From: Aureisphaera galaxeae
GTDB lineage: Bacteria > Bacteroidota > Bacteroidia > Flavobacteriales > Flavobacteriaceae
Assembly (NCBI RefSeq): GCF_028561275.1
Contig: NZ_JAQQTF010000019.1
Span: 310,001-374,000 of the forward strand
Length of the DNA: 64,000 bases
Reading direction: 5' to 3'
Position numbers and translations under genes: made by a program
Notes under the pieces: generated by a model
The model's database searches: none
The model's input: the letters and a program-made list of their open reading frames with translations, nothing else
What the model was told of the DNA's origin: nothing
Shown: in pieces, positions 42,994-50,512 of the stretch
Layout: each line of letters starts with the position of its first letter
Position numbering within the stretch: position 1 is the stretch's first letter

Positions 42994-44385
42994 ATGTTAA
43001 AAATCATTCAATATTATTCCTTGCTTATCATCCTATTGCTTAGTTCTTGTATGAACTCTCAGGATAAGGCGAACGATGATACTGAAGGTTCCCGTTTTCA
43101 GATCATCAAAAACGTCCGTCTCATTACCATGCGCGATTCTTTAGTGCAGGAAGATATGTCCGTTGTTTTGAAAGGTAAAGCGATCGAATGGATAGGAAAA
43201 ACCAGGGAGTTGCCAGATTATACCGATGCTACAGTTACCGAAGGCAATAACAACTTTTTAATACCTGGACTTGCCGATATGCATGTGCATATACGATCCC
43301 AAATAGAACTGTATTCCTATCTGTATTTTGGGGTCACCACAGTATTGCAATTAAGCGGTCCTAATGCGGGTATCGATTTATTCGAACTGAGAAAATCCCT
43401 GAAAAGCGATACGGTTATCGGTCCTAGGTTGTACATGACGGGTCCTATGCTTGATGGGGATCCCGCCATTTGGAACGAACCGGTAAGCATCCCGATAGAC
43501 GGCCCAGAGAAGGCCGCTCAAGTGGTAAGAAGTCAGGCAGAGTCGGGCTATGATTTTATTAAGATTTACAATCGGCTATCAAAACCCAGTTTTGATGCGG
43601 TCGTAACGACTGCAGAGGAACATGGAATGACGGTATTAGGGCATATTCCTAGAGGTCCCGGAGCTGTGTATGCTCTCGAAAATGGTGAACGGATGATTGC
43701 CCACATGGAAGAGTTTTTCTTCTCCTATTTCGATTGTGTGAAATGCGGAAAGAAGAAATTGCCTGATGAAAGTAAAATTTCGGAGTTGGTGGAAGTTTTG
43801 AAGGAACATGGCACTTGGGTGACTCCCAATTTGTCCTTTGTCATCGCTACGCGAAGACAATTGGACGACTTTGAAGCGGTTGCTTCGGACCCAGAATTCA
43901 AGTACCTAACATCCGGTAGACAGAATAGTTGGCGGAAGTATAACCCTACTACCAGAAAGGACCCCGAAACCTTCGATGAGCGGGAGAGGGTTAAATATCC
44001 TTTGTGCCAAAAACTCACCTTTGAGTTTCACAAAGCGGGCATTCCGCTACTAACAGGATCGGATGCATCGGTTTCGGGCGTATATCCTGGCAAATCGTTA
44101 CATGACGAATTGGAAGAATTATCCAAGGCCGGATTGAGTAACTACGAGGCTTTAAAGGCGGCCACCTACAATGGGGGGAGGTTTGTTCAGGAATTTGGGA
44201 AGAACAAGGAGTCTCAAGGGTTTGGTGTAATAGAGGTCGGTAAGAGAGCCGACTTATTGTTGCTTGGTGTAAATCCGTTGGAAACCATTCGCTTTGAAGA
44301 TCACATCCTCAAGGTGGTTTCTAAAGGCAGCATTATGGATAGGGAAGAAATTGGGAAGTTGAGGGACGAACTTAAGGAGGATTAG
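42994..44385 (+). CDS. exported amidohydrolase-family lipoprotein
   Basis: A 463-residue metal-dependent hydrolase with a lipobox (LLLSSC, Cys19). Metal ligands of the amidohydrolase barrel are visible: HxH in PGLADMHVHI, the bridging Lys in YDFIKIYN, His in TVLGHIPRG and MIAHMEE, and Asp in LLTGSDASV. This pattern fits the imidazolonepropionase/prolidase-like group. The substrate, perhaps a cyclic amide or dipeptide, is unknown. Last gene of the operon; the alpha/beta hydrolase next to it may act on the same compound. Confidence 0.9.
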   Translation: MLKIIQYYSLLIILLLSSCMNSQDKANDDTEGSRFQIIKNVRLITMRDSLVQEDMSVVLKGKAIEWIGKTRELPDYTDATVTEGNNNFLIPGLADMHVHIRSQIELYSYLYFGVTTVLQLSGPNAGIDLFELRKSLKSDTVIGPRLYMTGPMLDGDPAIWNEPVSIPIDGPEKAAQVVRSQAESGYDFIKIYNRLSKPSFDAVVTTAEEHGMTVLGHIPRGPGAVYALENGERMIAHMEEFFFSYFDCVKCGKKKLPDESKISELVEVLKEHGTWVTPNLSFVIATRRQLDDFEAVASDPEFKYLTSGRQNSWRKYNPTTRKDPETFDERERVKYPLCQKLTFEFHKAGIPLLTGSDASVSGVYPGKSLHDELEELSKAGLSNYEALKAATYNGGRFVQEFGKNKESQGFGVIEVGKRADLLLLGVNPLETIRFEDHILKVVSKGSIMDREEIGKLRDELKED

Positions 44386-44602
44386 ATAGCATTATTCATG
44401 ATCAATAAGATAGCAGGATGGGAAAATACATTTCGAAAAATCTATTTCCTCATGAATTAGAGCCTTGACCCCAATTTGTTCCTGATCTATTTCAATAGCT
44501 TCTTCCATAAAAACAGCCGTAAAAGTAATAGAGGCAGGAAAATAAAGGCCTAGGAAAATTCCTGTAATTTCTTAGTGTTTTCCCTGCACGAAGATGAATT
44601 TT

Positions 44603-44663
44603 GGACTTCGAGCCTGCCTGTATGCTGGCAGGTGCCTCACCAAAGGTGAGGTGTATTGAGAAG
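44603..44663. repeat. composite dispersed hairpin element with two inner hairpins
   Basis: Ends GGACTTCGAG and GTATTGAGAAG match the element at 29072. Between them sit CCTGCC-8 nt-GGCAGG (44613-44632) and CCTCACC-AAA-GGTGAGG (44635-44651). The GCCTGCCTGT segment is shared with the repeat at 24138. Confidence 0.6.
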
Positions 44664-44708
44664 ACAATTAAAGAAAGACGACAGTCTCAAGAATCGAGAA
44701 ACGATTTC

Positions 44709-44750
44709 ACAATGCTTTTTTGTGCTTCGCAACTTACAAAAAAGCATTGT
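44709..44750. repeat. 15-bp perfect inverted repeat
   Basis: ACAATGCTTTTTTGT (44709-44723) and ACAAAAAAGCATTGT (44736-44750) with a 12-nt loop. Downstream of the tRNA-Leu terminator on the minus strand; it may be a second terminator or a mobile hairpin. Confidence 0.65.
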
Positions 44751-44786
44751 TCATCACCCTTACATCAGGGCTTGGTTTCCCTAAAC

Positions 44787-44817
44787 AAAAAAGACCGTCC
44801 TTTTCAGAACAGTCTTT
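44787..44817 (-). terminator. terminator of tRNA-Leu
   Basis: On the minus strand AAAGACTGT and ACGGTCTTT pair (one G-T) around a 10-nt loop and are followed by a T-run. It begins 6 nt after the tRNA. Confidence 0.8.
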
Positions 44818-44822
44818 CCTTG

Positions 44823-44906
44823 TACCGAGAATGGGAGTCGAACCCACACGCCCTAATGGACACATGGCCCTCAACCATGCCTGTCTACCAATTCCAGCAC
44901 CTCGGT
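44823..44906 (-). tRNA. tRNA-Leu (anticodon GAG)
   Basis: An 84-nt class II tRNA. Acceptor strands ACCGAGG and TCTCGGT pair over 7 bp (one G-T pair). The anticodon arm is CATGG-TTGAGGG-CCATG with GAG at the centre, a long variable arm follows as expected for Leu, and the T-arm is GTGGG-TTCGACT-CCCAT. CCA is not encoded. It reads CUC/CUU codons. Confidence 0.93.
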
Positions 44907-44920
44907 GTGATGCGCAAAAT

Positions 44921-44952
44921 AAAAAAAGTCGAGCAAAAACGCATCGACTTTT
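44921..44952 (-). terminator. terminator between tRNA-Lys and tRNA-Leu
   Basis: On the minus strand AAAAGTCGA and TCGACTTTT form a 9-bp stem with an 11-nt loop and a T-run. tRNA-Leu must therefore depend on read-through or a promoter in the short gap. Confidence 0.75.
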
Positions 44953-44960
44953 CTAATCTT

Positions 44961-45036
44961 TGGTGACCTGGCTGGGGCTCGAACCCAGGACCCTCTCCTT
45001 AAAAGGGAGATGCTCTACCAACTGAGCTACCAGGTC
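44961..45036 (-). tRNA. tRNA-Lys (anticodon TTT)
   Basis: A 76-nt tRNA including an encoded CCA. Acceptor strands GACCTGG and CCAGGTC pair perfectly, the D-arm contains AGCTCAGTTGGTAGAGC, the anticodon arm is TCTCC-CTTTTAA-GGAGA with TTT, and the T-arm is CTGGG-TTCGAGC-CCCAG. Confidence 0.95.
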
Positions 45037-45094
45037 ATTAAAATGGAAGCGGACGATCCCGCATCCTGCTAAACAATTTCTGCGTTAGCGGGTG

Positions 45095-45126
45095 CAAATA
45101 TAAGATCATTCTATTTATTATTCAAA
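45095..45126 (-). promoter_or_regulatory. promoter of the tRNA-Lys gene
   Basis: On the minus strand TTTG (45123-45126), a 20-nt spacer and TATATTTG (45095-45102) match the Bacteroidota consensus. The predicted start is about 50 nt before the tRNA. Confidence 0.75.
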
Positions 45127-45197
45127 GTAAAAAGGATTAATTTTAAGAAATATTTTTTCTTCCTTTTCAACCCACTATAATTGCGATATTTGCAAGC

Positions 45198-45719
45198 ATG
45201 AAAATAGTCCTTATTGGTTATATGGGAAGTGGGAAATCTTCCATCGGACGGCGCCTTTCGGAAGTCGTAGGAAACGATTTCATCGATCTGGATGTGGAGA
45301 TCGAAACCTCCGAGGGAACCTCCATTTCAGAGATATTTCAAAAGAAAGGGGAAATCTACTTCCGGAAAAAAGAAGCCCAAGTACTCCAAGAAGTCATTGC
45401 TAGGGAACAACCCGCCATTATTGCCAGTGGAGGGGGAACCCCATGCTACGGAAGGGTCATGGACGATCTTTTGGAAAACCCCAATGTCATCACCGTATAC
45501 CTTAAATGTTCCGTAGATACCCTTACCGAACGTCTATTTCCTGAACGGGAGCATCGCCCCGTCATCGCACATTTGCAAACCGAGGAGCTATTGAATGATT
45601 TTATTAGAAAACATCTTTTCGAGCGCTCTTTTTACTACAGCAGAGCATCCCATATCATAACATGCGATGGTATTGATGAAAAAGAAGTGGTAGAAAAAAT
45701 TCTGTTCGCCCTATTCTAA
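45198..45719 (+). CDS. aroK: shikimate kinase
   Basis: A 173-residue kinase that phosphorylates shikimate at O3 in aromatic amino acid synthesis. The P-loop is GYMGSGKSSIG, the shikimate-binding region contains IDLDVEIE and the EIYFRKKEAQVL segment, and IIASGGGTPCY is the conserved Gly-rich strand end. Length is typical. Its last 9 bp overlap the convergent phosphoribosyltransferase gene. Confidence 0.95.
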   Translation: MKIVLIGYMGSGKSSIGRRLSEVVGNDFIDLDVEIETSEGTSISEIFQKKGEIYFRKKEAQVLQEVIAREQPAIIASGGGTPCYGRVMDDLLENPNVITVYLKCSVDTLTERLFPEREHRPVIAHLQTEELLNDFIRKHLFERSFYYSRASHIITCDGIDEKEVVEKILFALF

Positions 45720-46211
45720 AACGGCAGTACAGCTATTGCGGTCAAATTGCACAGCTACATTTTCATTTAATGAAGTGGATAAGGAGATTCCTTTAAAATC
45801 GGCCTTTACCGGATATTTCTTGTGATTACGATCTACCAAAACAGCTGTTTTGAATTGCTTTAAGGGCACATCCAAGAAATGCTTTACTCCATAAATCAAT
45901 GTGGTTCCAGAATGCAACACATCGTCAACCAGCACCAAAGATTTGTTTTGGATGTCTTCTATGGTCATAGAAGTAGTAACAGGATTGGTTGGGGTCTTTT
46001 TGTCTACATACACCTCGCAAAGAGAAACTTTGAGTGGGGATATTTTTTCAACCTCTGTTTTCAACCGCTTGGCCAAAAGAAAACCATTCTTCATAATCCC
46101 TGCCAACACTACTTCGGTTTCATTTACGTTGGTCTCGTATACCTGATAGGCCATTCTGCGAACCTTGTGAGAAACTTGTTTGTTGGAAAGAATTACGGTT
46201 GATTCCGGCAT
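45711..46211 (-). CDS. phosphoribosyltransferase (PyrR-like)
   Basis: A 166-residue cytosolic protein of the type I phosphoribosyltransferase fold. The PRPP-binding motif is LVLVDDVLHSGTTLIYG, and the sequence VLVDRNHKKYPVKADF is characteristic of the PyrR/uracil phosphoribosyltransferase group. It may have uracil phosphoribosyltransferase activity and perhaps RNA-binding regulation of pyrimidine genes, but no pyr gene is near. It is followed upstream on the same strand by the S4-domain gene; the 38-nt gap suggests co-transcription. Confidence 0.87.
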   Translation of the reverse strand: MPESTVILSNKQVSHKVRRMAYQVYETNVNETEVVLAGIMKNGFLLAKRLKTEVEKISPLKVSLCEVYVDKKTPTNPVTTSMTIEDIQNKSLVLVDDVLHSGTTLIYGVKHFLDVPLKQFKTAVLVDRNHKKYPVKADFKGISLSTSLNENVAVQFDRNSCTAVLE

Positions 46212-46249
46212 GATATAATTTTTGTCAAAGATACAAATTTGATGAGGTT

Positions 46250-46624
46250 CTATTCTTGGGTATCTTCGGTAAAATCCTCCAAGTCCCTTCGGTCCTTTTT
46301 GGTAGGTCGCCCAGTTCCTTTTTTGCGATAGTAATCCTTGGCGAATTTCAGGAGTTCGGTGTTTTCAAATGCCTCCTTAGGTGTGGTGTCCGTTCGGTAT
46401 AACCCCACCAGTTTAGCCCCAACCCGACTGGGTGGGATGTCTATTACTTCCAACGAATAATTTATCTGATTCTTACGGACCTTGATCTCGTCGCCTGGGT
46501 ACACCTCTCGGGAGGGTTTTACGGTAGCATCGTTAATGCGCACCGCGCCCTTCTTACAGGCAATAGATGCCTGGTTTCGGGTTTTAAAGTAACGTGTACA
46601 CCATAGATATTTGTCAATCCTCAT
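46250..46624 (-). CDS. S4-domain RNA-binding protein (Hsp15/HslR-like)
   Basis: A 124-residue protein. The S4 domain spans the first 60 residues (MRIDKYLWCTRYFKTRNQASIACKKGAVRIN split over the alpha-L motif), followed by a basic tail ending KGTGRPTKKDRRD. Hsp15-type proteins bind the large ribosomal subunit carrying a stalled nascent chain. A minus-strand -7 box TATTTTTG lies at 46658-46665, 34 nt upstream, so this gene leads the two-gene unit with the phosphoribosyltransferase. Confidence 0.9.
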   Translation of the reverse strand: MRIDKYLWCTRYFKTRNQASIACKKGAVRINDATVKPSREVYPGDEIKVRKNQINYSLEVIDIPPSRVGAKLVGLYRTDTTPKEAFENTELLKFAKDYYRKKGTGRPTKKDRRDLEDFTEDTQE

Positions 46625-46657
46625 ACCATCCCGCTTAAAAGTGCGTTAAATAGAGGA

Positions 46658-46665
46658 CAAAAATA
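46658..46665 (-). promoter_or_regulatory. -7 box of the S4-domain gene
   Basis: On the minus strand TATTTTTG fits TAnnTTTG. No clear -33 TTG at the standard distance. Confidence 0.5.
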
Positions 46666-46702
46666 GCGGAAAATTGTATCTTGCGCCATTAAAAAATTGA
46701 AG

Positions 46703-47722
46703 ATGAAGAGAGCAAAATTACTTGCAACAATTACCTTAACCATTCTAACTTTTCTCTCCTGTCGTAATGACGATGGAAATATAGAGTTCGTTCCTGCACG
46801 TGATAGAGGTGAAGAAGTAGCTGCTTCTACCGCTATTATCGAAGACTATTTGCAAACGCATTTCTATAACTATGAAGAGTTTGAAACCCCACCAGCCGAC
46901 TTCGACTTCAAAATTCGTTTCGATACGATAGCTGGGGATAACTCCGATAAAATCTCCTTGTTCGATCACGAGAATTTGAATTTCAAAATGGTACCCGATC
47001 GTGTAGACGATGGAGTGGAGTACAAGTTGTACTACCTGAATGTTTCTCAAGGAGGCGGGACAACGAGTCCGGAATTCCCAGACATTACCGTGGTAACGTA
47101 CGAAGGAACTTGGATAAACGAAGAAAACGCTACGCAGGCATACACGAATCTATTCGATAGTTCTGTAGTGCCCGTTACCTTCGATTTAACTGGTGTGGTA
47201 AACGGATTTCAGGATGCTATGATCGAATTTAATGTAGCTGAAAGTATTACTGCAAACCCAGATGGGTCGGTAACGGCAAACGATCCTGGTATTGGAGCGG
47301 TATTCATGCCTTCTGGTTTGGGATACTATGTAAGTACGCCCCAAGGATCTGGGATCCCAGTATACGCTCAGTTGATCTTTACATTCCATTTGTATCAGTC
47401 CCGTCAAGGAGATCAGGATAACGACGGTATCCCTTCCATTTTCGAGGATTTGAATATGAATCAGTTGGAAGAAGATGATGATACGGATTCTGACGGACTT
47501 CCGAATTTCTTCGATGCAGATGATGATAACGACGGTCGCCCTACTTCGGGTGAAATCGTATCACGTCAATACATCAATGAAACGAATCCTACTTTACTTC
47601 CCAATGAGTTTGAAATCAATAGAGAGATCGATGACGAAACGGGTGACTTGATTGTAAACACGGTTGAGTATATCGATGCCAATAACAATGGTGTTTGGGA
47701 TCACTTAGATGATGATATATAA
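46703..47722 (+). CDS. exported FKBP-type peptidyl-prolyl isomerase-like lipoprotein with calcium-binding-type tail
   Basis: A 339-residue lipoprotein (lipobox TFLSC). The segment ITVVTYEGTWINEEN to PVTFDLTGVVNGFQDAM follows the FKBP pattern V-YxG...FD-S...F-L--VI-G. The C-terminal third has Asp-rich repeats DQDNDGIPSIFED and DTDSDGLPNFFDADDDNDG like thrombospondin type 3 calcium loops. It may assist folding of surface proteins while its tail binds calcium. I start at ATG 46703 rather than an in-frame TTG two codons earlier. Monocistronic with a shared terminator. Confidence 0.8.
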   Translation: MKRAKLLATITLTILTFLSCRNDDGNIEFVPARDRGEEVAASTAIIEDYLQTHFYNYEEFETPPADFDFKIRFDTIAGDNSDKISLFDHENLNFKMVPDRVDDGVEYKLYYLNVSQGGGTTSPEFPDITVVTYEGTWINEENATQAYTNLFDSSVVPVTFDLTGVVNGFQDAMIEFNVAESITANPDGSVTANDPGIGAVFMPSGLGYYVSTPQGSGIPVYAQLIFTFHLYQSRQGDQDNDGIPSIFEDLNMNQLEEDDDTDSDGLPNFFDADDDNDGRPTSGEIVSRQYINETNPTLLPNEFEINREIDDETGDLIVNTVEYIDANNNGVWDHLDDDI

Positions 47723-47741
47723 TCAACACTAGTATAAAACT

Positions 47742-47773
47742 AAAAAAGCCGTGCTCAATGAGCGCGGCTTTTT
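47742..47773. terminator. bidirectional terminator between the FKBP lipoprotein and transketolase
   Basis: AAAAAGCCGTGCT and AGCGCGGCTTTTT pair (one G-T) with a short CAATG loop; A-run and T-run flank both sides. Confidence 0.88.
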
Positions 47774-47792
47774 CGTTTGGAAAGAAATGTGC

Positions 47793-48746
47793 CTATTTCC
47801 TTCCTGTTACTTTAAGTGATGCTTTTACGATAGCATCGGCATTCAATCCGTATTTGTCCATTAATTGGTCTGGCGTGCCCGATTCTCCAAAAGTATCTTG
47901 TGTAGCCACAAATTCTTGAGGGGTAGGGTGATTCTCTGCCAATACGCGAGCTACACTTTCTCCCAAACCGCCTAAGAAATTGTGTTCTTCTGCAGTAACC
48001 ACACAGCCGGTTTTGGCAACACTAGCTAAGATGGCTTCGTTGTCCAAAGGCTTAATGGTATGAATATTAATTACGTCTGCAGAAATACCTTGTTCGTGTA
48101 AGGTCTCAGCTGCCTGTAGCGCTTCCCAAACCAAATGTCCAGTAGCGATGATAGTAACATCATTACCTTCTTGTAACTGTACTGCTTTTCCAATTTCGAA
48201 GGTTTGATCTTCGGCTGTAAAGTTGGCTACTTTGGGACGTCCAAATCGAAGGTACACAGGTCCGTGGTGTTCCGCAATGGCCAAGGTAGCTGCCTTGGTT
48301 TGGTTAAAATCGCAGGTATTGATTACCGTCATTCCTGGAAGCATCTTCATAAGACCGATGTCTTCCAATATCTGGTGGGTAGCTCCGTCTTCCCCAAGGG
48401 TAACACCAGCATGGGAAGCACAGATCTTCACATTTTTATGACTGTAGGCGATACTTTGACGAATCTGATCGTACACCCTTCCCGTAGAGAAGTTGGCAAA
48501 GGTTCCGGTAAATGGAATTTTACCACCAATGGTCATCCCAGCTGCCAAGCCCATCATATTGGCTTCGGCAATCCCAACTTGGAAAAAGCGTTCGGGATGA
48601 TTGGCTTTAAAGGCATCCATTTTTAAGGACCCGGTTAAATCGGCACAAAGTGCCACGACATCGGGATTGGTTTGTCCCAATTCGGTAAGACCTGCTCCAA
48701 AACCGGAACGGGTATCTTTCTTACCTGTATCTACGTATTTTTTCAT
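47793..48746 (-). CDS. transketolase, C-terminal subunit
   Basis: A 317-residue half-enzyme carrying the pyrimidine-binding and C-terminal domains: [17 protein letters not shown] holds the Glu that activates thiamine diphosphate, and [23 protein letters not shown] is typical of the C-domain. It must pair with the N-terminal subunit encoded at 49450 to move two-carbon units in the pentose phosphate pathway. Its start overlaps the gene between the two halves by 4 bp (ATGA). Confidence 0.95.
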   Translation of the reverse strand: MKKYVDTGKKDTRSGFGAGLTELGQTNPDVVALCADLTGSLKMDAFKANHPERFFQVGIAEANMMGLAAGMTIGGKIPFTGTFANFSTGRVYDQIRQSIAYSHKNVKICASHAGVTLGEDGATHQILEDIGLMKMLPGMTVINTCDFNQTKAATLAIAEHHGPVYLRFGRPKVANFTAEDQTFEIGKAVQLQEGNDVTIIATGHLVWEALQAAETLHEQGISADVINIHTIKPLDNEAILASVAKTGCVVTAEEHNFLGGLGESVARVLAENHPTPQEFVATQDTFGESGTPDQLMDKYGLNADAIVKASLKVTGRK

Positions 48747-49447
48747 TCTTCTATACTAAAGTTGTGCGATAGTGTTATCTTCTTTGATATCTTCTTGGTT
48801 TCTATAGCTCGAATTAGAACATTGTTGCCCAATTCAAGTTGAACAATAAGACCTTCTGGGATGTCATAATTAATTTGCCCCGTACTGGCAGTTTTGTTCA
48901 TCATGATCTCGAAAAACTTGGCGAAGATATTATTGTTGTTTACGGGTTTCTTCGTGTCCACAGTCATCAACATGGGTTTGTCAGGTTCATTGTTGGGATA
49001 TACACTATAGGTGTCATAGGAAACCCCATTAATGGTAGCGCCTTGATCGAGTTTTTCGGTAATGAGCTCTAGTTCTTCATTCATAGGATTAGATGTGTCC
49101 ACAGGAATGAAGTTCATCAAATCCATTTTAAAGAACAGATTGTTTTTGGCAACTTTGAGATTCATATAAATCATCATTTCTTGCGTATCCAACATCAAAA
49201 GAGAGCTGGACTGCGAGAAATCGATGGACGGATCTTTAAATACGTCACGTCCCATTTGATCCCCCAGGATATTTTCTTCGGTAAGAAGATACCTTCCATC
49301 TTTGGTCATGTACACCGTAAGGGTGTCACTGGTACCCTTGCGGGGTTGAGGTACCTCATAGGTTACCTCGTAATCGAGGTCCATAGTGAGGTCCTGGCCG
49401 TACAGCCATCCGCCTAAAAAGAAAACAAGGAGAAATATTTTTTTCAT
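48743..49447 (-). CDS. exported protein of unknown function between the transketolase halves
   Basis: A 234-residue protein with a signal peptide ([14 protein letters not shown]). The mature region is beta-rich ([37 protein letters not shown]) and looks like the lipocalin-like exported proteins (DUF4412/GLPGLI-like) frequent in Bacteroidota; no catalytic residue is visible. It lies 2 nt after the N-terminal transketolase gene and overlaps the C-terminal one by 4 bp, so all three are translated from one mRNA, although this one is secreted. Confidence 0.72.
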   Translation of the reverse strand: MKKIFLLVFFLGGWLYGQDLTMDLDYEVTYEVPQPRKGTSDTLTVYMTKDGRYLLTEENILGDQMGRDVFKDPSIDFSQSSSLLMLDTQEMMIYMNLKVAKNNLFFKMDLMNFIPVDTSNPMNEELELITEKLDQGATINGVSYDTYSVYPNNEPDKPMLMTVDTKKPVNNNNIFAKFFEIMMNKTASTGQINYDIPEGLIVQLELGNNVLIRAIETKKISKKITLSHNFSIEE

Positions 49448-49449
49448 GA

Positions 49450-50295
49450 TTAATAGTCCCCAAGGGTTACCGGATTTTGTGCCAATCCGATTTCCAATTG
49501 CTCGTCGTTGGGTGCCTTACCGTGCCATGCATGGGTGTGCATCATAAAATCGACGCCGTTCCCCATAACAGTTCTCATTAAGACACAAACAGGTTTTCCG
49601 TTTCCGGTTTTGCTTTTTGCTTCTTGTAGACCATTGATCACTGCTTCCAGTTGGTTTCCTTCTTCAATTTCCAAAACCTCCCAACCGAATGCTTCGAACT
49701 TGGCTTTTAGATTTCCTAGCGGAAGTACAGTATCCAAAGATCCATCGATTTGCTGTCCGTTATAGTCTACTGTGACAACGATATTGTCCACTTGGTTACC
49801 TGCGGCATACATAATGGCCTCCCAATTTTGTCCTTCCTGCAACTCTCCATCACCACAAAGGGTGTACACAATGTGAGGGTCGTTGTTCAGTTTTTTGGTT
49901 TGGGCGGCTCCCACTGCCACAGAAATACCTTGTCCTAAGGATCCGGAAGCTACGCGTATCCCAGGCAATCCTTCATGCGTGGTCGGGTGACCTTGCAGGC
50001 GGGAATTGATAAGGCGGAACGTGTTCAGCTCGTCCACAGGGAAATATCCCGAACGGGCCAAAACACTGTAGAAAACAGGCGAAATGTGCCCATTGGACAA
50101 GAAAAAGATATCCTCATCTTTTCCATCCATGTGGAAACCATCCTTGCGATCCATGATCTCTTGATATAGGGCCACAAAAAATTCGGTGCAACCTAGAGAA
50201 CCGCCTGGATGTCCTGAGTTCACTTTGTGCACCTGTCTTAAAATATCCCGACGAACTTGAGTTACAAGGTCGTTTAGGTAATTCATATCTGGCAT
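49450..50295 (-). CDS. transketolase, N-terminal subunit
   Basis: A 281-residue half-enzyme that binds the diphosphate of thiamine diphosphate: the metal motif is TLCGDGELQEGQNWEAIMYA, and KVNSGHPGGSLGCTEFF with His is the conserved N-terminal loop. Ends VMGNGVDFMMHTHAWHGKAP as in the family. Two ATGs are possible (50295 and 50286); the first is used. It leads the unit that also carries the exported protein and the C-terminal subunit. Confidence 0.95.
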   Translation of the reverse strand: MPDMNYLNDLVTQVRRDILRQVHKVNSGHPGGSLGCTEFFVALYQEIMDRKDGFHMDGKDEDIFFLSNGHISPVFYSVLARSGYFPVDELNTFRLINSRLQGHPTTHEGLPGIRVASGSLGQGISVAVGAAQTKKLNNDPHIVYTLCGDGELQEGQNWEAIMYAAGNQVDNIVVTVDYNGQQIDGSLDTVLPLGNLKAKFEAFGWEVLEIEEGNQLEAVINGLQEAKSKTGNGKPVCVLMRTVMGNGVDFMMHTHAWHGKAPNDEQLEIGLAQNPVTLGDY

Positions 50296-50483
50296 AAATG
50301 TATACTTTATCTGCTGCCAAAAGTACTATTTTCCGTAGGGGTCACAAAGAAGAAAGTAGAGCTTTTATTAACGATTTTTGGGTTTTAGTTAACAGTAGTG
50401 AATTCAATGAAAAATATGGGAATTTCACCTGTCAAAATTGGAAAGTCTAACATTTATTTACCATTCTAACCCATAAATCCCAC

Positions 50484-50491
50484 TATCTTTG
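50484..50491 (+). promoter_or_regulatory. -7 box of the tgt operon
   Basis: TATCTTTG matches TAnnTTTG and lies 22 nt before the tgt start. The -33 region has only TTTA. Confidence 0.55.
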
Positions 50492-50512
50492 CCTGCCATA
50501 AGTAGAACGCGA

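Larger units (their letters stand above)
44386..44822. other. 437-nt gap with repeats between the amidohydrolase and the tRNA genes
   Basis: No gene is supported. The left 200 nt are featureless apart from short AT-rich inverted repeats. The right half holds a composite hairpin repeat (44603-44663), a 15-bp inverted repeat (44709-44750) and the tRNA terminator (44787-44817). Confidence 0.6.

Noticed and set aside
44601-44966. Open frames on the plus strand across the tRNA region (also 44720-44956)
   Set aside because: They run through a repeat, a terminator and tRNA-Leu, with no family-like sequence.
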